This document shows positions 33,900-44,871 of a DNA stretch of 64,000 nucleotides, in pieces. Location: assembly GCA_018240425.1 (NCBI GenBank), contig JAFEFU010000073.1, positions 1-64,000 on the forward strand. The letters are read 5' to 3'. The notes under the pieces were generated by a model. The model was not told the DNA's origin. It did not search any database and saw nothing but the letters and a program-made list of their open reading frames with translations. The position numbers and the translations under genes were made by a program. Origin of the DNA: Pseudomonadota bacterium (GTDB taxonomy: Bacteria > Pseudomonadota > Alphaproteobacteria > Rhodobacterales > Rhodobacteraceae). Positions within the stretch are counted from its first letter, which is position 1. Every line of letters begins with the position of its first letter.

Positions 33900-35780
33900 A
33901 TGACCGACCCCCGCCCCCGCCCCGCCCGCCAAATGATGCCCGTACTTGCGGTGGCCGGGCTTGCGGCGCTGGCGGGGCTGGCGGCGGCGCGCGCGGACGA
34001 GCCGACCATCGTGTCGAACAGCATCACCACCTTCGGCGACCCGGCGAAATACGGGGCGGACTTCAAGCATTTCGACTATGTGAACCCCGATGCGCCCAAG
34101 GGGGGCGAGTTGTCGGAGGCCTTTGTCGGGACGTTCGACAGCTTCAACCCCTATACCGAAAAGGGCAATCCGGCGGCGCTGGCCTCGATCGGATACGAAA
34201 GCATGATGGAGGGCAGTTCCGACGAGGTGGGCAGCCTCTACTGCCTGATCTGCTCGACCGTCGAATATCCCAAGGACAAGGCCTGGGCGATCTTCACCAT
34301 GCGCCCCGAGGCGAAATTCTCGGACGGATCGCCCCTGACCGCCGACGACGTGGCCTTTTCGGACGACCTTTTCGCGCGCGAGGGCCTGGTGTCCTTCCGC
34401 ACCCTGCTGGGCCAGTTCGTCGAGAAGGTCGAGGTTCTGGACCCGCACCGGGTGAAATACACGTTCAAGGCTGACAGTCCGCCGCGCGACCGCATCCAGA
34501 TGGCGGGCGGGATGCCGGTCATGTCCAAGGCCTGGTTTGCGAAGTCAGGCGCCAAGCTGAGCGAGCCGCGGATGGACCCGGGCATCGGCTCGGGGCCCTA
34601 CATGCTCGATCGTTTCGACATCAACCAGCGCGTGATCTACAAGCGCAATCCCAACTGGTGGGGCAAGGATCTGCCCAACAACCAGGGCCGCTACAACTTC
34701 GATTCGATCCGTCTCGAGTATTTCGGCGATCCGACCGGGGCCTTCGAAGGGTTCAAGTCGGGTGCCCTCGGGTTCCGCATCGAGAATTCTTCGAAGAACT
34801 GGGCGACGAGCTACGATTTCCCGGCCCTGCAGAAGGGCTGGGTGGTCAAGGCCGAGCTGCCCAATGGCACCATCGCCAGCAACCAGTCCTTCGTGTTCAA
34901 CCTGCGCCGCGACAAGTTCAAGGATCCGCGCGTGCGCGAGGCGATCGGGCTGATGTTCAACTTCGAATGGTCGAACAAGACGCTGTTCTACGGGCTTTAC
35001 AAGCGGATCAATTCCTTCTGGGAGAACTCGCCGCTGGCGGCGACCGGCCTGCCGTCGCCCGCGGAACTGGCGATCCTGACGCCGCTCAAGGACAAGCTGC
35101 CGCCTGGCGTGCTGGACCAGCCGCCGGTGATGGCGGCGGTGTCGGGCGACAACCAGCTGGACCGGGGCAACCAGCGCAAGGCCTCGGCGCTGCTGAACGA
35201 GGCGGGCTGGCCGGTGGGCGACGACGGGATGCGGCGCAATGCCAAGGGCGAGAAGCTGACCGTCGAGTTCCTGTCCGACGATCCGGGGTTTGACCGGGTG
35301 ATCAACCCGTTCGTCGAGAACCTGGTGCGGCTGGGGGTGGACGCCAAGATGTCGCGGATCGACGATGCGCAATATACGCGCCGCACCCGCCCGCCCTTCG
35401 ATTTCGACATCATCACCGACCAGTTGCCGACCGGCGAGGAGCCGGGATCGGGCCTGCGCCAGTATTTCGGCTCGGAAGGGGTGAACGATGCCTTCAACAG
35501 CATGGGCCTGTCCGATCCGGCAGTGGATCAGCTGATCACCCTGGTCCTGCAGGCGAAAAGCCGTGACGAGCTGTCGGTCAGCGTCAAGGCGCTGGACCGG
35601 GTCCTGCGGGCGCTGCGTTTCCGCGTGCCGGAATGGTACAATGACAAGTACAGGGTCGCCTATTACGCCATGTACGAGCATCCGGCGGCACTGCCGCCCT
35701 ATGCGCTGGGCGAGATGGATTTCTGGTGGTACAACGCCGACAAGGCCAAGGCGCTGACCGCGGCCGGGGCATTCAAGTAA
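33900..35780 (+). CDS. yejA: Peptide ABC transporter substrate-binding protein (YejA-like, family 5)
   Basis: The 626-residue periplasmic protein has an N-terminal signal (PVLAVAGLAALAGLAAARA, residues about 14-32) and a family 5 solute-binding fold. YejA traits are the starting ITTFGDPAKYGADFKHFDYVNPDAPKGG, the length of about 600 residues, PGIGSGPYMLDRFDINQRVIYKRNPNWWG, and the C-terminal VPEWYNDKYRVAYYAMYEHPAALP. In related bacteria the system takes up peptides and affects antimicrobial-peptide resistance. It is the first of four genes yejA-B-E-F. Confidence 0.93.
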   Translation: MTDPRPRPARQMMPVLAVAGLAALAGLAAARADEPTIVSNSITTFGDPAKYGADFKHFDYVNPDAPKGGELSEAFVGTFDSFNPYTEKGNPAALASIGYESMMEGSSDEVGSLYCLICSTVEYPKDKAWAIFTMRPEAKFSDGSPLTADDVAFSDDLFAREGLVSFRTLLGQFVEKVEVLDPHRVKYTFKADSPPRDRIQMAGGMPVMSKAWFAKSGAKLSEPRMDPGIGSGPYMLDRFDINQRVIYKRNPNWWGKDLPNNQGRYNFDSIRLEYFGDPTGAFEGFKSGALGFRIENSSKNWATSYDFPALQKGWVVKAELPNGTIASNQSFVFNLRRDKFKDPRVREAIGLMFNFEWSNKTLFYGLYKRINSFWENSPLAATGLPSPAELAILTPLKDKLPPGVLDQPPVMAAVSGDNQLDRGNQRKASALLNEAGWPVGDDGMRRNAKGEKLTVEFLSDDPGFDRVINPFVENLVRLGVDAKMSRIDDAQYTRRTRPPFDFDIITDQLPTGEEPGSGLRQYFGSEGVNDAFNSMGLSDPAVDQLITLVLQAKSRDELSVSVKALDRVLRALRFRVPEWYNDKYRVAYYAMYEHPAALPPYALGEMDFWWYNADKAKALTAAGAFK

Positions 35781-35819
35781 GGCGCCGGGCAACGGTGCGA
35801 TCGGGGACGGGCAGGGGAC

Positions 35820-36908
35820 ATGGGCAATTACATCCTGCGCAGGCTGCTTTTGACCATTCCGACGCTGTTCGGGATCATGCTGGTGAATTTCGCCCTGACC
35901 CAGTTCGTTCCCGGCGGCCCGATCGAGGCCTATATCGCCAAGGCCCAGGGCGAGGGCGACGTCCTGAAGAACGTCACCGGATCGAGCGGCGACCCGGGCA
36001 TGAACGCCGACAGCGGGGCCGATCAGAAATACATCGGCGCCCGTGGCCTGCCGCCCGAGTTCATCAAGCAGCTTGAAGTGCAGTTCGGCTTCGACAAGCC
36101 CGCCTATGTGCGGTTCGGCAAGATGATGTGGGATTACCTGCGCTTTGATTTCGGGCAAAGCTGGTTCCGCTCGACCTCGGTCGTCGATCTGGTGATCCAG
36201 AAGATGCCGGTGTCGATCTCGCTGGGCCTGTGGTCGACGCTGGCGGCCTACCTGATCTCGATTCCGTTGGGGATCCGCAAGGCGGTCAGGGACGGCACGC
36301 CCTTCGATACCTGGACCTCCGGCGTCATCATCGTCGGCTATGCGATCCCGAGCTTCCTGTTCGCCGTGCTTCTGATCGTGCTTCTGGCCGGGGGCAGCTA
36401 CTGGCGGGTGTTTCCGCTGCGCGGGCTGACCTCGGACGACTGGTGGGATCTGAGCCTGGTGGGCAAGGTCACGGATTACTTCTGGCACATCACCCTGCCG
36501 GTCGTCGCCACGACCATCTCGAGTTTCGCCACACTGACGCTTCTGACCAAGAACAGCTTTCTGGACGAGATCAACAAGCAGTATGTTATGACCGCGCGCG
36601 CCAAGGGCCTGACCGAACGGCGGGTGCTCTACGGCCATGTGTTCCGCAACGCCATGCTGATCGTCATCGCCGGATTTCCCGGCCTGCTGATCGCGGTCCT
36701 GTTCGGCGGCGGCCTCTTGATCGAGGTGATCTTCTCGCTCGACGGGCTGGGACGCATGGGCTACGAGGCCGCGCTGCAACGCGACTATCCGGTGGTGTTC
36801 GGCACCCTCTACACCTTCGGCCTGATGGGGCTGGTGATCGGGATCGTCTCGGACCTGACCTACATGTTCGTCGATCCGCGCATCGACTTCGGCACGAGGG
36901 AGGGCTGA
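35820..36908 (+). CDS. yejB: Peptide ABC transporter permease YejB
   Basis: The 362-residue inner-membrane permease has an N-terminal segment (YILRRLLLTIPTLFGIMLVNF) with the typical VPGGPIEAYIA, and a long YejB-type periplasmic insert (residues about 45-90). Five more membrane segments and the EAA loop (TARAKGLTERRVLYGHVFRNAML) contact the ATPase. Its stop codon overlaps the yejE start (TGATG). Confidence 0.94.
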   Translation: MGNYILRRLLLTIPTLFGIMLVNFALTQFVPGGPIEAYIAKAQGEGDVLKNVTGSSGDPGMNADSGADQKYIGARGLPPEFIKQLEVQFGFDKPAYVRFGKMMWDYLRFDFGQSWFRSTSVVDLVIQKMPVSISLGLWSTLAAYLISIPLGIRKAVRDGTPFDTWTSGVIIVGYAIPSFLFAVLLIVLLAGGSYWRVFPLRGLTSDDWWDLSLVGKVTDYFWHITLPVVATTISSFATLTLLTKNSFLDEINKQYVMTARAKGLTERRVLYGHVFRNAMLIVIAGFPGLLIAVLFGGGLLIEVIFSLDGLGRMGYEAALQRDYPVVFGTLYTFGLMGLVIGIVSDLTYMFVDPRIDFGTREG

Positions 36909-38007
36909 TGGCCCTGTCGCCCCTGAACCGGCGCCGCTGGCGCACCTTTCGCGCCAATGGACGGGCCTTCTGGTCGCTGTGGATCTTCGCGGTCCTGTTC
37001 GGCCTGTCGCTGTTCGCCGAGTTCCTGGCCAACGACAAGCCGATCCTGGTCAGCTACCGGGGCGAGCTGTACATGCCGGTCCTGCGCTTCTACCCCGAGA
37101 CCGCCTTCGGCGGCGATTTCAAGACCGAGGCCACCTATACCGACGAAGGGCTGCAATGCCTGATCCGCACCGGCGGCATCCCCGCCTGCTGGGACGATCC
37201 GGCCGGGGTTCAGGCGAAGGCGGCCGGCGGCATCTATGACGGCAAGCCGGTCCAGGCGGGGTGGATGGTCTGGCCGCCGATCCCCTACAGCTACAACACC
37301 ATCAACAATGTGGGCGAGGCCCCCTCGGCCCCCGACCGCCAGCACTGGCTGGGCACCGACGACACGGCCCGCGACGTGCTGGCGCGGATCATCTACGGGG
37401 TCCGCCTGTCGGTCCTGTTCGCGCTCCTGGTGTCGGTGGGCTCGAGCGTCCTGGGGGTCATGGCCGGGGCGGTGCAGGGCTACTTCGGCGGGCGGATCGA
37501 CCTTCTGTTCCAGCGGTTCATCGAGATCTGGAGTGGCACACCGACCCTCTATGTCATCATCATCCTGTTCGCGGTCGTCGGGCGCGGCTTCTGGCTTCTG
37601 GTGGGGATCTCAATTCTGTTCGGCTGGACGGGACTGGTGGGGGTGGTCAGGGCCGAGTTCCTGAGGGCCAGAAACTTCGAGTATGTGCGCGCGGCCCGTG
37701 CCCTGGGGGTCGGCGACCGTACCATCATGTTCCGCCACATCCTGCCGAACGCGATGGTGGCGACGCTGACCTATCTGCCCTTCATCGTCACCGGCGCCAT
37801 CGGGGCGCTCGCCTCGCTCGACTTCCTCGGCTTCGGGCTGCCGTCGAACCTGCCGTCGCTTGGCGAGCTGTCGCAGCAGGCTAAACAGAACCTTCAGGCG
37901 CCGTGGCTGGGATTTTCGGCCTTTTTCACCTTTGCGATCATGCTCGCGCTTCTGATCTTCATCTTCGAGGGCGTGCGCGATGCCTTCGATCCGCGGAAGA
38001 ACTTCGC

Positions 38008-38011
<4 letters not shown>
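36908..38011 (+). CDS. yejE: Peptide ABC transporter permease YejE
   Basis: The 367-residue permease has a first membrane segment at about 18-40 and a periplasmic insert of about 100 residues (PILVSYRGELYMPVLRFYPE through WPPIPYSYNTINN, typical of YejE). Five core segments follow, with the EAA loop (VRAARALGVGDRTIMFRHILPNAMV). The motif HWLGTDDTARDVLARIIYG precedes the core, as in OppC. The start overlaps the yejB stop and the stop overlaps the yejF start. Confidence 0.94.
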
Positions 38012-39615
<1,604 letters not shown>

Positions 39616-39624
39616 GGCCGGACC

Positions 39625-40872
39625 ATGCGGATCCTGTTCGTCCACCAGAATTTCCCCGGCCAGTTCGTCCACCTGGCCCCGGCGCTGGCCGCGCGCGGGC
39701 ACCGGGTTGTGGCGTTGGCCGACGTGACCAACAAGCGCCCGCAGAGGGTCGAGACCTGGTATTACCGCAAGCCCGAGACCGGCCGGCTGAGGGGCGTCGG
39801 CGCGACCTTCGCAGATGCTGCGGCGCGCGGCGAGATGGTGGCGGGCGCGGCCTCGCAACTGCGCGACCGGCAGGGCTTCGTGCCCGATGTGATCTTCGGC
39901 CACAACGGCTGGGGCGAGATGCTGTTCCTGCGCGAGGTCTGGCCGGGGGCGCGCATCCTCAACTATGCCGAGTTCGTCTATCGCGCCCGCGGGCTGGATG
40001 CCGACTTCGACCCCGAATTCCAGTCAGGCGACGCCAAGGCGGCGATCGCCACCGCCGCGCGCGCCGCCCATATCCTGCAATCCATGATCGGCGCCGATGC
40101 GGCGCTGGCGCCGACGGGCTGGCAGGCCGACACCTTTCCCGCCGAACTGCGGGCCAAGATCACCGTCCTGCACGACGGGGTCGATACCGACGAGGTCCGC
40201 CCCGACCCCGGCGCGCGCTTCGGCATTCCGGGAACCGGGCTGATCCTGCGGCCGGGCGACGAGGTCCTGACCTTCGTGAACCGCAACCTGGAACCCTACC
40301 GGGGTTATCACATCCTGATGCGCGCCCTGCCCGAGGTGCTGCGCGCCCGGCCAGCGGCGCAGGTGGTGATCGTCGGCGGCGATGGGCAGAGCTATGGGCG
40401 CCCGCCAGCCGGGGGAAGCTGGAAGGACATCTTCCTCAACGAGGTCCGGGACCGGCTGGACCTGTCGCGGGTGCATTTCACCGGCAGGCTCGAACGGCGG
40501 CAGTTCGTGGCGCTGATGCAGGTGGCGCGCGTCCATGCCTATCTGACCTATCCGTTCGTCCTCTCCTGGTCGATGATCGAGGCGATGGCGGCCGGGGCGC
40601 TGGTGGTGGGATCGCGCACCGGGCCGGTGGCCGAGGTTCTGCGCGACGGCGAGAACGGCCGGCTGGTCGATTTCTTTGACGTGGCGGGCTGGTCGGCGGC
40701 CCTGACGCAGGCGCTGGCCGATCCGGGGCGTGACGATCCCTTGCGCGCCGCCGCCCGGGCGACGGTGCTAAAGCACTATGACCTGCGCCGCCGCTGCCTG
40801 CCCGGCCTGATCGGCTTTGTCGAGGGCGGCGGGCCACCGCCGTCAGATCGCGGGGCTGTGGCCGGAAGGTGA
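39625..40872 (+). CDS. Group 4 glycosyltransferase
   Basis: The 415-residue GT-B protein has an N-terminal Rossmann domain (RILFVHQNFPGQFVHLAPALAARGHRV). The C-terminal domain holds the donor-binding E-x7-E region (SWSMIEAMAAGALVVGSRTGPVAEVLRDGENG). The NWGEMLF-like segment near residue 95 and the FVNRNLEPYRGYHIL motif are typical of GT4 enzymes in cell-surface polysaccharide clusters. No other polysaccharide genes are near. It starts 9 bases after yejF. Its 3' end overlaps hemN by 30 bases on the opposite strand. Confidence 0.85.
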   Translation: MRILFVHQNFPGQFVHLAPALAARGHRVVALADVTNKRPQRVETWYYRKPETGRLRGVGATFADAAARGEMVAGAASQLRDRQGFVPDVIFGHNGWGEMLFLREVWPGARILNYAEFVYRARGLDADFDPEFQSGDAKAAIATAARAAHILQSMIGADAALAPTGWQADTFPAELRAKITVLHDGVDTDEVRPDPGARFGIPGTGLILRPGDEVLTFVNRNLEPYRGYHILMRALPEVLRARPAAQVVIVGGDGQSYGRPPAGGSWKDIFLNEVRDRLDLSRVHFTGRLERRQFVALMQVARVHAYLTYPFVLSWSMIEAMAAGALVVGSRTGPVAEVLRDGENGRLVDFFDVAGWSAALTQALADPGRDDPLRAAARATVLKHYDLRRRCLPGLIGFVEGGGPPPSDRGAVAGR

Positions 40873-42198
40873 CAGGCCGTAGGCGTCGAACCCCCGCGCG
40901 ATCATTCGGGTAAGGGGACGGGCGCGCTCGGTGATCTCGAAGGCTTCGGCGGTAATACGCACCAGATCTCCAAAGGGTTTCGCCGCATCACGGAACATCG
41001 GGGTGAGCATTTCCTGCGCTGCCGGGAAAGTTCGGCCGATTTCGCTGCTGTCGATACGGAAGTCGCACATCAGGGCCTCGATCAGGCGGGCGCGCAGGCG
41101 GTCCTCGTCCGAGAAGGCATGGCCGCGCACCACCGAGAACCGCCCCTCGCGGATCGCCTTGACATGGGCCGAGGTGGCCGGGGCGTTCTGGGCATAGCCC
41201 TGGGGAAAGCGCGAGATCGACGAGGCGCCTATACCGACCAGGACCGGGGCGGTGTCGTCGGTATAGCCTTGGAAGTTGCGCCGCAGCCGGCCGGCGCGGG
41301 CGGCGCGGTCCAGGCCGTCTCCGGCGCGGGCGAAATGGTCGATGCCGATCTCGACATAGCCGTCGGCCAGGAACAGGTCGCGCGCGGTCTCGAACAGGCG
41401 CAGCCGTTCGTCGGGGGTGGGCAGGCTGTCCGAGGGGATCATGTCCTGGCGCCGCGCCATCCACGGCACATGGGCATAGCCGTAAAGCGCCACCCGGTCG
41501 GGCGACAGCGACAGGAGCTTGCGAACCGAGGCGGCGATGCGTTCGGGCGTCTGGTGCGGCAGGCCATAGAGGATGTCGGCATTCAGCGAGCGGACACCCC
41601 GCGCGCGGATCATGGCGACGGCACGGCGGGTCAGCTCATAGCTTTGCTGGCGGCCGATCGCGGCCTGGATCATCGGATCGAAATCCTGCACCCCGATCGA
41701 GGCGCGGTTCATGCCCGCCGCCGCCAGCGCATCGAGGCGGGCGTCGTCGATCTCGTTCGGGTCGATCTCGACGGAAAATTCGGCGTCCTTGTCGAGGGGA
41801 ACCGCCGCGAAGGTCGCGCGGGTCACGGCCGCGATCATCGCGGGATCGAGCAGGGTCGGGGTTCCGCCGCCCCAGTGCAGGCGCGACAGGCTGATGCCGG
41901 GGGCGAGGCGCGACTTCAGCAGTTCGATCTCGGCCAGCAGGAGTTCGGTATAGGCCCGGACCGGCTCGTCGCTGCGGGTTCCCTGGGTGCGGCAGGCGCA
42001 GAACCAGCAGAGCCGCCGGCAGAAGGGCACGTGCATGTAGAGCGAAATCCGCGATCCGGCCGGGATTTCCCGCAGCCAGCGGTCCATCTGTTCTGCCCCG
42101 ACCGCGGCGGTGAAGTGCGGTGCCGTGGGGTAACTGGTGTAGCGGGGCACACGGGCGTCAAATAGCCCCACCCGCCTGAGTTGCGATTCCTGATCCAT
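40843..42198 (-). CDS. hemN: Oxygen-independent coproporphyrinogen III oxidase
   Basis: The 451-residue radical SAM enzyme decarboxylates coproporphyrinogen III to protoporphyrinogen IX without oxygen. The cluster motif CRRLCWFC is in LYMHVPFCRRLCWFCACRTQG, then HWGGGTPTLL and SIGVQDFDPMIQAAIGRQQSYE follow, with the HemN C-terminal domain at the end. Length and the Cys pattern fit true HemN rather than HemW. The start is the ATG at 42198. It is divergent from fnrL, and an FNR box sits centred 41.5 bases from this ATG, so anaerobic activation is expected. Confidence 0.94.
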   Translation of the reverse strand: MDQESQLRRVGLFDARVPRYTSYPTAPHFTAAVGAEQMDRWLREIPAGSRISLYMHVPFCRRLCWFCACRTQGTRSDEPVRAYTELLLAEIELLKSRLAPGISLSRLHWGGGTPTLLDPAMIAAVTRATFAAVPLDKDAEFSVEIDPNEIDDARLDALAAAGMNRASIGVQDFDPMIQAAIGRQQSYELTRRAVAMIRARGVRSLNADILYGLPHQTPERIAASVRKLLSLSPDRVALYGYAHVPWMARRQDMIPSDSLPTPDERLRLFETARDLFLADGYVEIGIDHFARAGDGLDRAARAGRLRRNFQGYTDDTAPVLVGIGASSISRFPQGYAQNAPATSAHVKAIREGRFSVVRGHAFSDEDRLRARLIEALMCDFRIDSSEIGRTFPAAQEMLTPMFRDAAKPFGDLVRITAEAFEITERARPLTRMIARGFDAYGLSPSGHSPAI

Positions 42199-42220
42199 CT
42201 GGCTAGAGTCGGGCACCAGG

Positions 42221-43000
42221 ATGGATAGCACATTGACCCAGATCAATTCCCTGAAACGCCGTGAGGGAGCACCCGTCAACGCTCGTGACTGCGGAGCCTG
42301 CCAGATTCGCCATCGCGCCGTCTGCGCGCGCTGCGAGCCGGACGAACTGGAAACCCTGGACGCGATGAAGTTCTACCGCAGTTTCGAGGCCGGCCAGACC
42401 GTCGTCTGGGCGGGCGACCGGATGGATTTCGTCGCTTCGGTGGTCACCGGGGTCGCGACGCTGACCCAGACGCTCGAAGACGGGCGCACCCAGATGGTGG
42501 GCCTGCTCTTGCCGTCGGATTTCGTCGGACGGCCCGGGCGCGACGTGGCGCCCTACAATGTCATCGCCACGACCGACCTGATGATGTGCTGTTTCCGCAA
42601 GAAGTCGTTCGAGGGGCTGATGGCCTCGACCCCGCATGTCAGCCAGCGCCTGCTCGAGATGACGCTGGACGAACTGGACGCCGCGCGCCAGTGGATGCTG
42701 CTTCTCGGGCGCAAGACCGCGCGCGAGAAGATCGCGAGCCTTCTGGCGATCATCGCGCGGCGCGACGCCTCGCTGAACCTGCAGAAGGCCAGCGGGCGCG
42801 TCGCCTTCGAGCTGCCGCTGACGCGCGAGGCGATGGCGGATTATCTGGGGCTGACACTCGAAACCGTCAGCCGCCAGATCTCGGCCTTGAAGCGCGACGG
42901 GGTGATCGAGCTGGCCGGCAAGCGGCAGGTCGTCGTCCCCGACTTCGACCGGCTGGCCGAAGAGGCCGGAGACGATTCCGACGGCGGCGTGCTGATCTGA
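42221..43000 (+). CDS. fnrL: FNR/CRP-family oxygen-sensing regulator FnrL
   Basis: The protein has an N-terminal cluster region with Cys24, Cys27, Cys35 and Cys38 (RDCGACQIRHRAVCARC), a later Cys pair at 123-124, a cyclic-nucleotide-like barrel and a C-terminal HTH (EAMADYLGLTLETVSRQISALKRDG). It should bind a 4Fe-4S cluster and activate microaerobic genes. From the ATG at 42221 it is 259 residues. A TTG at 42233 with AGGATGG 8-10 bases upstream would give 255 residues and a start MTQINS, closer to other FnrL proteins; the ATG itself lacks a good ribosome site. An FNR box overlaps this start, implying autoregulation. Confidence 0.95.
   Translation: MDSTLTQINSLKRREGAPVNARDCGACQIRHRAVCARCEPDELETLDAMKFYRSFEAGQTVVWAGDRMDFVASVVTGVATLTQTLEDGRTQMVGLLLPSDFVGRPGRDVAPYNVIATTDLMMCCFRKKSFEGLMASTPHVSQRLLEMTLDELDAARQWMLLLGRKTAREKIASLLAIIARRDASLNLQKASGRVAFELPLTREAMADYLGLTLETVSRQISALKRDGVIELAGKRQVVVPDFDRLAEEAGDDSDGGVLI
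42233..42246. promoter_or_regulatory. FNR box between hemN and fnrL
   Basis: TTGACCCAGATCAA matches the consensus TTGAT-N4-ATCAA at nine of ten half-site positions. Its centre is 41.5 bases from the first base of the hemN start codon, the spacing of class II activation, and it covers the probable fnrL start codon. Confidence 0.8.
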
Positions 43001-43101
43001 GCCGGGCTGCGACAGCCGCAGGATTATTGCGGCCGGGCGCGAATCGCGGATTGCGCGAGCCGCCGAAATGGGGGACGCTTTCCCTGAAAGCGGAGGTGCC
43101 C

Positions 43102-43752
43102 ATGCCGGATCGTCGCTCTGTCCTGTCCGCCGTGGCCGCGCTCGGCGTCCTCGTGGCCTGTCCCCTTCGCGCCGCGCAGCCTGGAACCGCCGAACCCGGC
43201 GAGGCGCCGGGCGATCTTGATGCGCCGCTGGACGCCGCCGTCCTCGGCAATGCCCTGCAGCCCCTGCCGGGGCTGACCATCGCGCCCGAGCTGTATCCCG
43301 TCGCGGTCACGGTGCGCCGCGACCTTCTGCCCGGAACCATCGTCGTCCTTTCGCGGCAGCACTACCTCTATCTCATCACCCGCAAGGGCCATGCGATCCG
43401 CTATGGCGTCGCCGTCGGCAAGCAGGAGCTGGTTTTCCGCGGCGAGGCGGTGGTGGGGCGCAAGTCGGAATGGCCGCGGTGGAAGCCGACGCCGGAAATG
43501 GTCGAGCGCCATCCCGAGGCCTATGCGAAATACGCCGACGACGGGATGGACGGCGGACCGAAGAACCCGCTGGGGGCGCGGGCGATCTACCTGTTCCAGA
43601 ACGGCCACGACACGGCGGTGCGCATCCACGGCACGATCGAGCCCAATTCGATCGGCAAGTCGGTGTCGAACGGCTGCATCCGCATGATCAATGCCCATGT
43701 GATCGACCTTTACCGGCGCGTCGGCCTCGGGACCGCGGTCAGCGTGTTCTGA
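43102..43752 (+). CDS. L,D-transpeptidase (YkuD domain)
   Basis: The 216-residue protein has an N-terminal export signal with a twin-arginine-like start (MPDRRSVLSAVAALGVLVAC) and a periplasmic YkuD domain. The catalytic Cys and His are in VRIHGTIEPNSIGKSVSNGCIRM. It could form 3-3 crosslinks in peptidoglycan or attach proteins to it. The LVAC sequence could be a lipobox, but the position after it is not clearly typical. The start is the ATG at 43102, with GGAGG about seven bases upstream. It lies 101 bases after fnrL. Confidence 0.88.
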   Translation: MPDRRSVLSAVAALGVLVACPLRAAQPGTAEPGEAPGDLDAPLDAAVLGNALQPLPGLTIAPELYPVAVTVRRDLLPGTIVVLSRQHYLYLITRKGHAIRYGVAVGKQELVFRGEAVVGRKSEWPRWKPTPEMVERHPEAYAKYADDGMDGGPKNPLGARAIYLFQNGHDTAVRIHGTIEPNSIGKSVSNGCIRMINAHVIDLYRRVGLGTAVSVF

Positions 43753-43806
43753 GGCGGAGTGACGGCCCGGCTTTCTTCCCGCGCGGCAAGGCGCTAAGAA
43801 CCGCTC

Positions 43807-44871
43807 ATGCCGTTGACCAAGACCGCCCTGCCCAGCCTGCCGGCCCTGTTCGACGCGCGGTTCGATGCGGTCATCGACGTGCGCTCGCCCGCCGAATATG
43901 CCGAGGACCATCTGCCCGGCGCGATCAACCTGCCGGTGCTGGACGACGAGGAGCGCGCCCGCGTCGGCACCATCTACAAGCAGCAGTCGCCGTTCCTGGC
44001 GCGCAAGATCGGCGCGGCGCTGGTCGCGCGCAACGCGGCGCGGCATCTGGAGGGCCCGCTGGCCGGGCTGGAGGGCGGCTGGCGACCCCTGGTCTATTGT
44101 TGGCGCGGCGGCCAGCGGTCGGGGTCGTTCGCCACCATCCTGTCGCAGGTCGGCTGGCGGGTCGAGGTGCTCGACGGCGGCTACAAGGCCTGGCGGCGGC
44201 TGGTGATCGACGCCCTGACCGACGCGCCGCCGCCCTGTGGCCTGTGGGTTCTGGACGGGAATACCGGTTCGGCCAAGACCGAGCTTCTGCATCGGCTGCG
44301 CGGCCTGGGGGTGCAGGTGGTGGACCTTGAGGGTCTGGCCAACCACCGGGGGTCGCTCTTTGGCCACATGGCGGGCGGGCAGCCGGGGCAGAAGGCGTTC
44401 GAGGGGCGGCTGGCGCTGGCGCTGGCGGGTCTGGACCCGGCGCGGCCCGTGGTGGTCGAGGCCGAAAGCTCGCGGATCGGCGACCTCCTGCTGCCCAAGG
44501 GCCTGTGGGCGGCGATGGGCCGGGCGCCGCGCCTGCGCATCGCCGCGCCTCTGACGGCGCGCGCCCGCTATCTGGCCCGTGCCTATGCCGACCTGACAGC
44601 AGACGCCGCGCGGCTGGCCTCGGTGATCGACAGCCTGCGGCCGCTGCACCCGGCCGAACGGATCGAGGAATGGCAGGCCCTGGCCGCGTCCGGTGGATTC
44701 GAGACACTGGCCGAGGGACTGATGCGCGAGCACTACGATCCGCGCTATGAAAAGCACCGCGCCCGGTTCGGGTCGGACGCCGATCGGGAGCTGGCGTGCG
44801 ACAATCTCGAGCCGGAGGCACTTGACGTGCTGGCGGGGCGGATCGCGGCGGCGATGGGCGAGGGCGGTTAG
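43807..44871 (+). CDS. mnmH: tRNA 2-selenouridine synthase
   Basis: The 354-residue protein joins an N-terminal rhodanese domain (AVIDVRSPAEYAEDHLPGAINLPV; catalytic Cys98 in VYCWRGGQRSGS) to a P-loop domain (Walker A GNTGSAKTELL) typical of MnmH/SelU. It replaces sulfur by selenium at the wobble uridine of certain tRNAs, using selenophosphate. It implies a SelD elsewhere in the genome. The stop overlaps the convergent yceI stop by four bases. Confidence 0.93.
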   Translation: MPLTKTALPSLPALFDARFDAVIDVRSPAEYAEDHLPGAINLPVLDDEERARVGTIYKQQSPFLARKIGAALVARNAARHLEGPLAGLEGGWRPLVYCWRGGQRSGSFATILSQVGWRVEVLDGGYKAWRRLVIDALTDAPPPCGLWVLDGNTGSAKTELLHRLRGLGVQVVDLEGLANHRGSLFGHMAGGQPGQKAFEGRLALALAGLDPARPVVVEAESSRIGDLLLPKGLWAAMGRAPRLRIAAPLTARARYLARAYADLTADAARLASVIDSLRPLHPAERIEEWQALAASGGFETLAEGLMREHYDPRYEKHRARFGSDADRELACDNLEPEALDVLAGRIAAAMGEGG

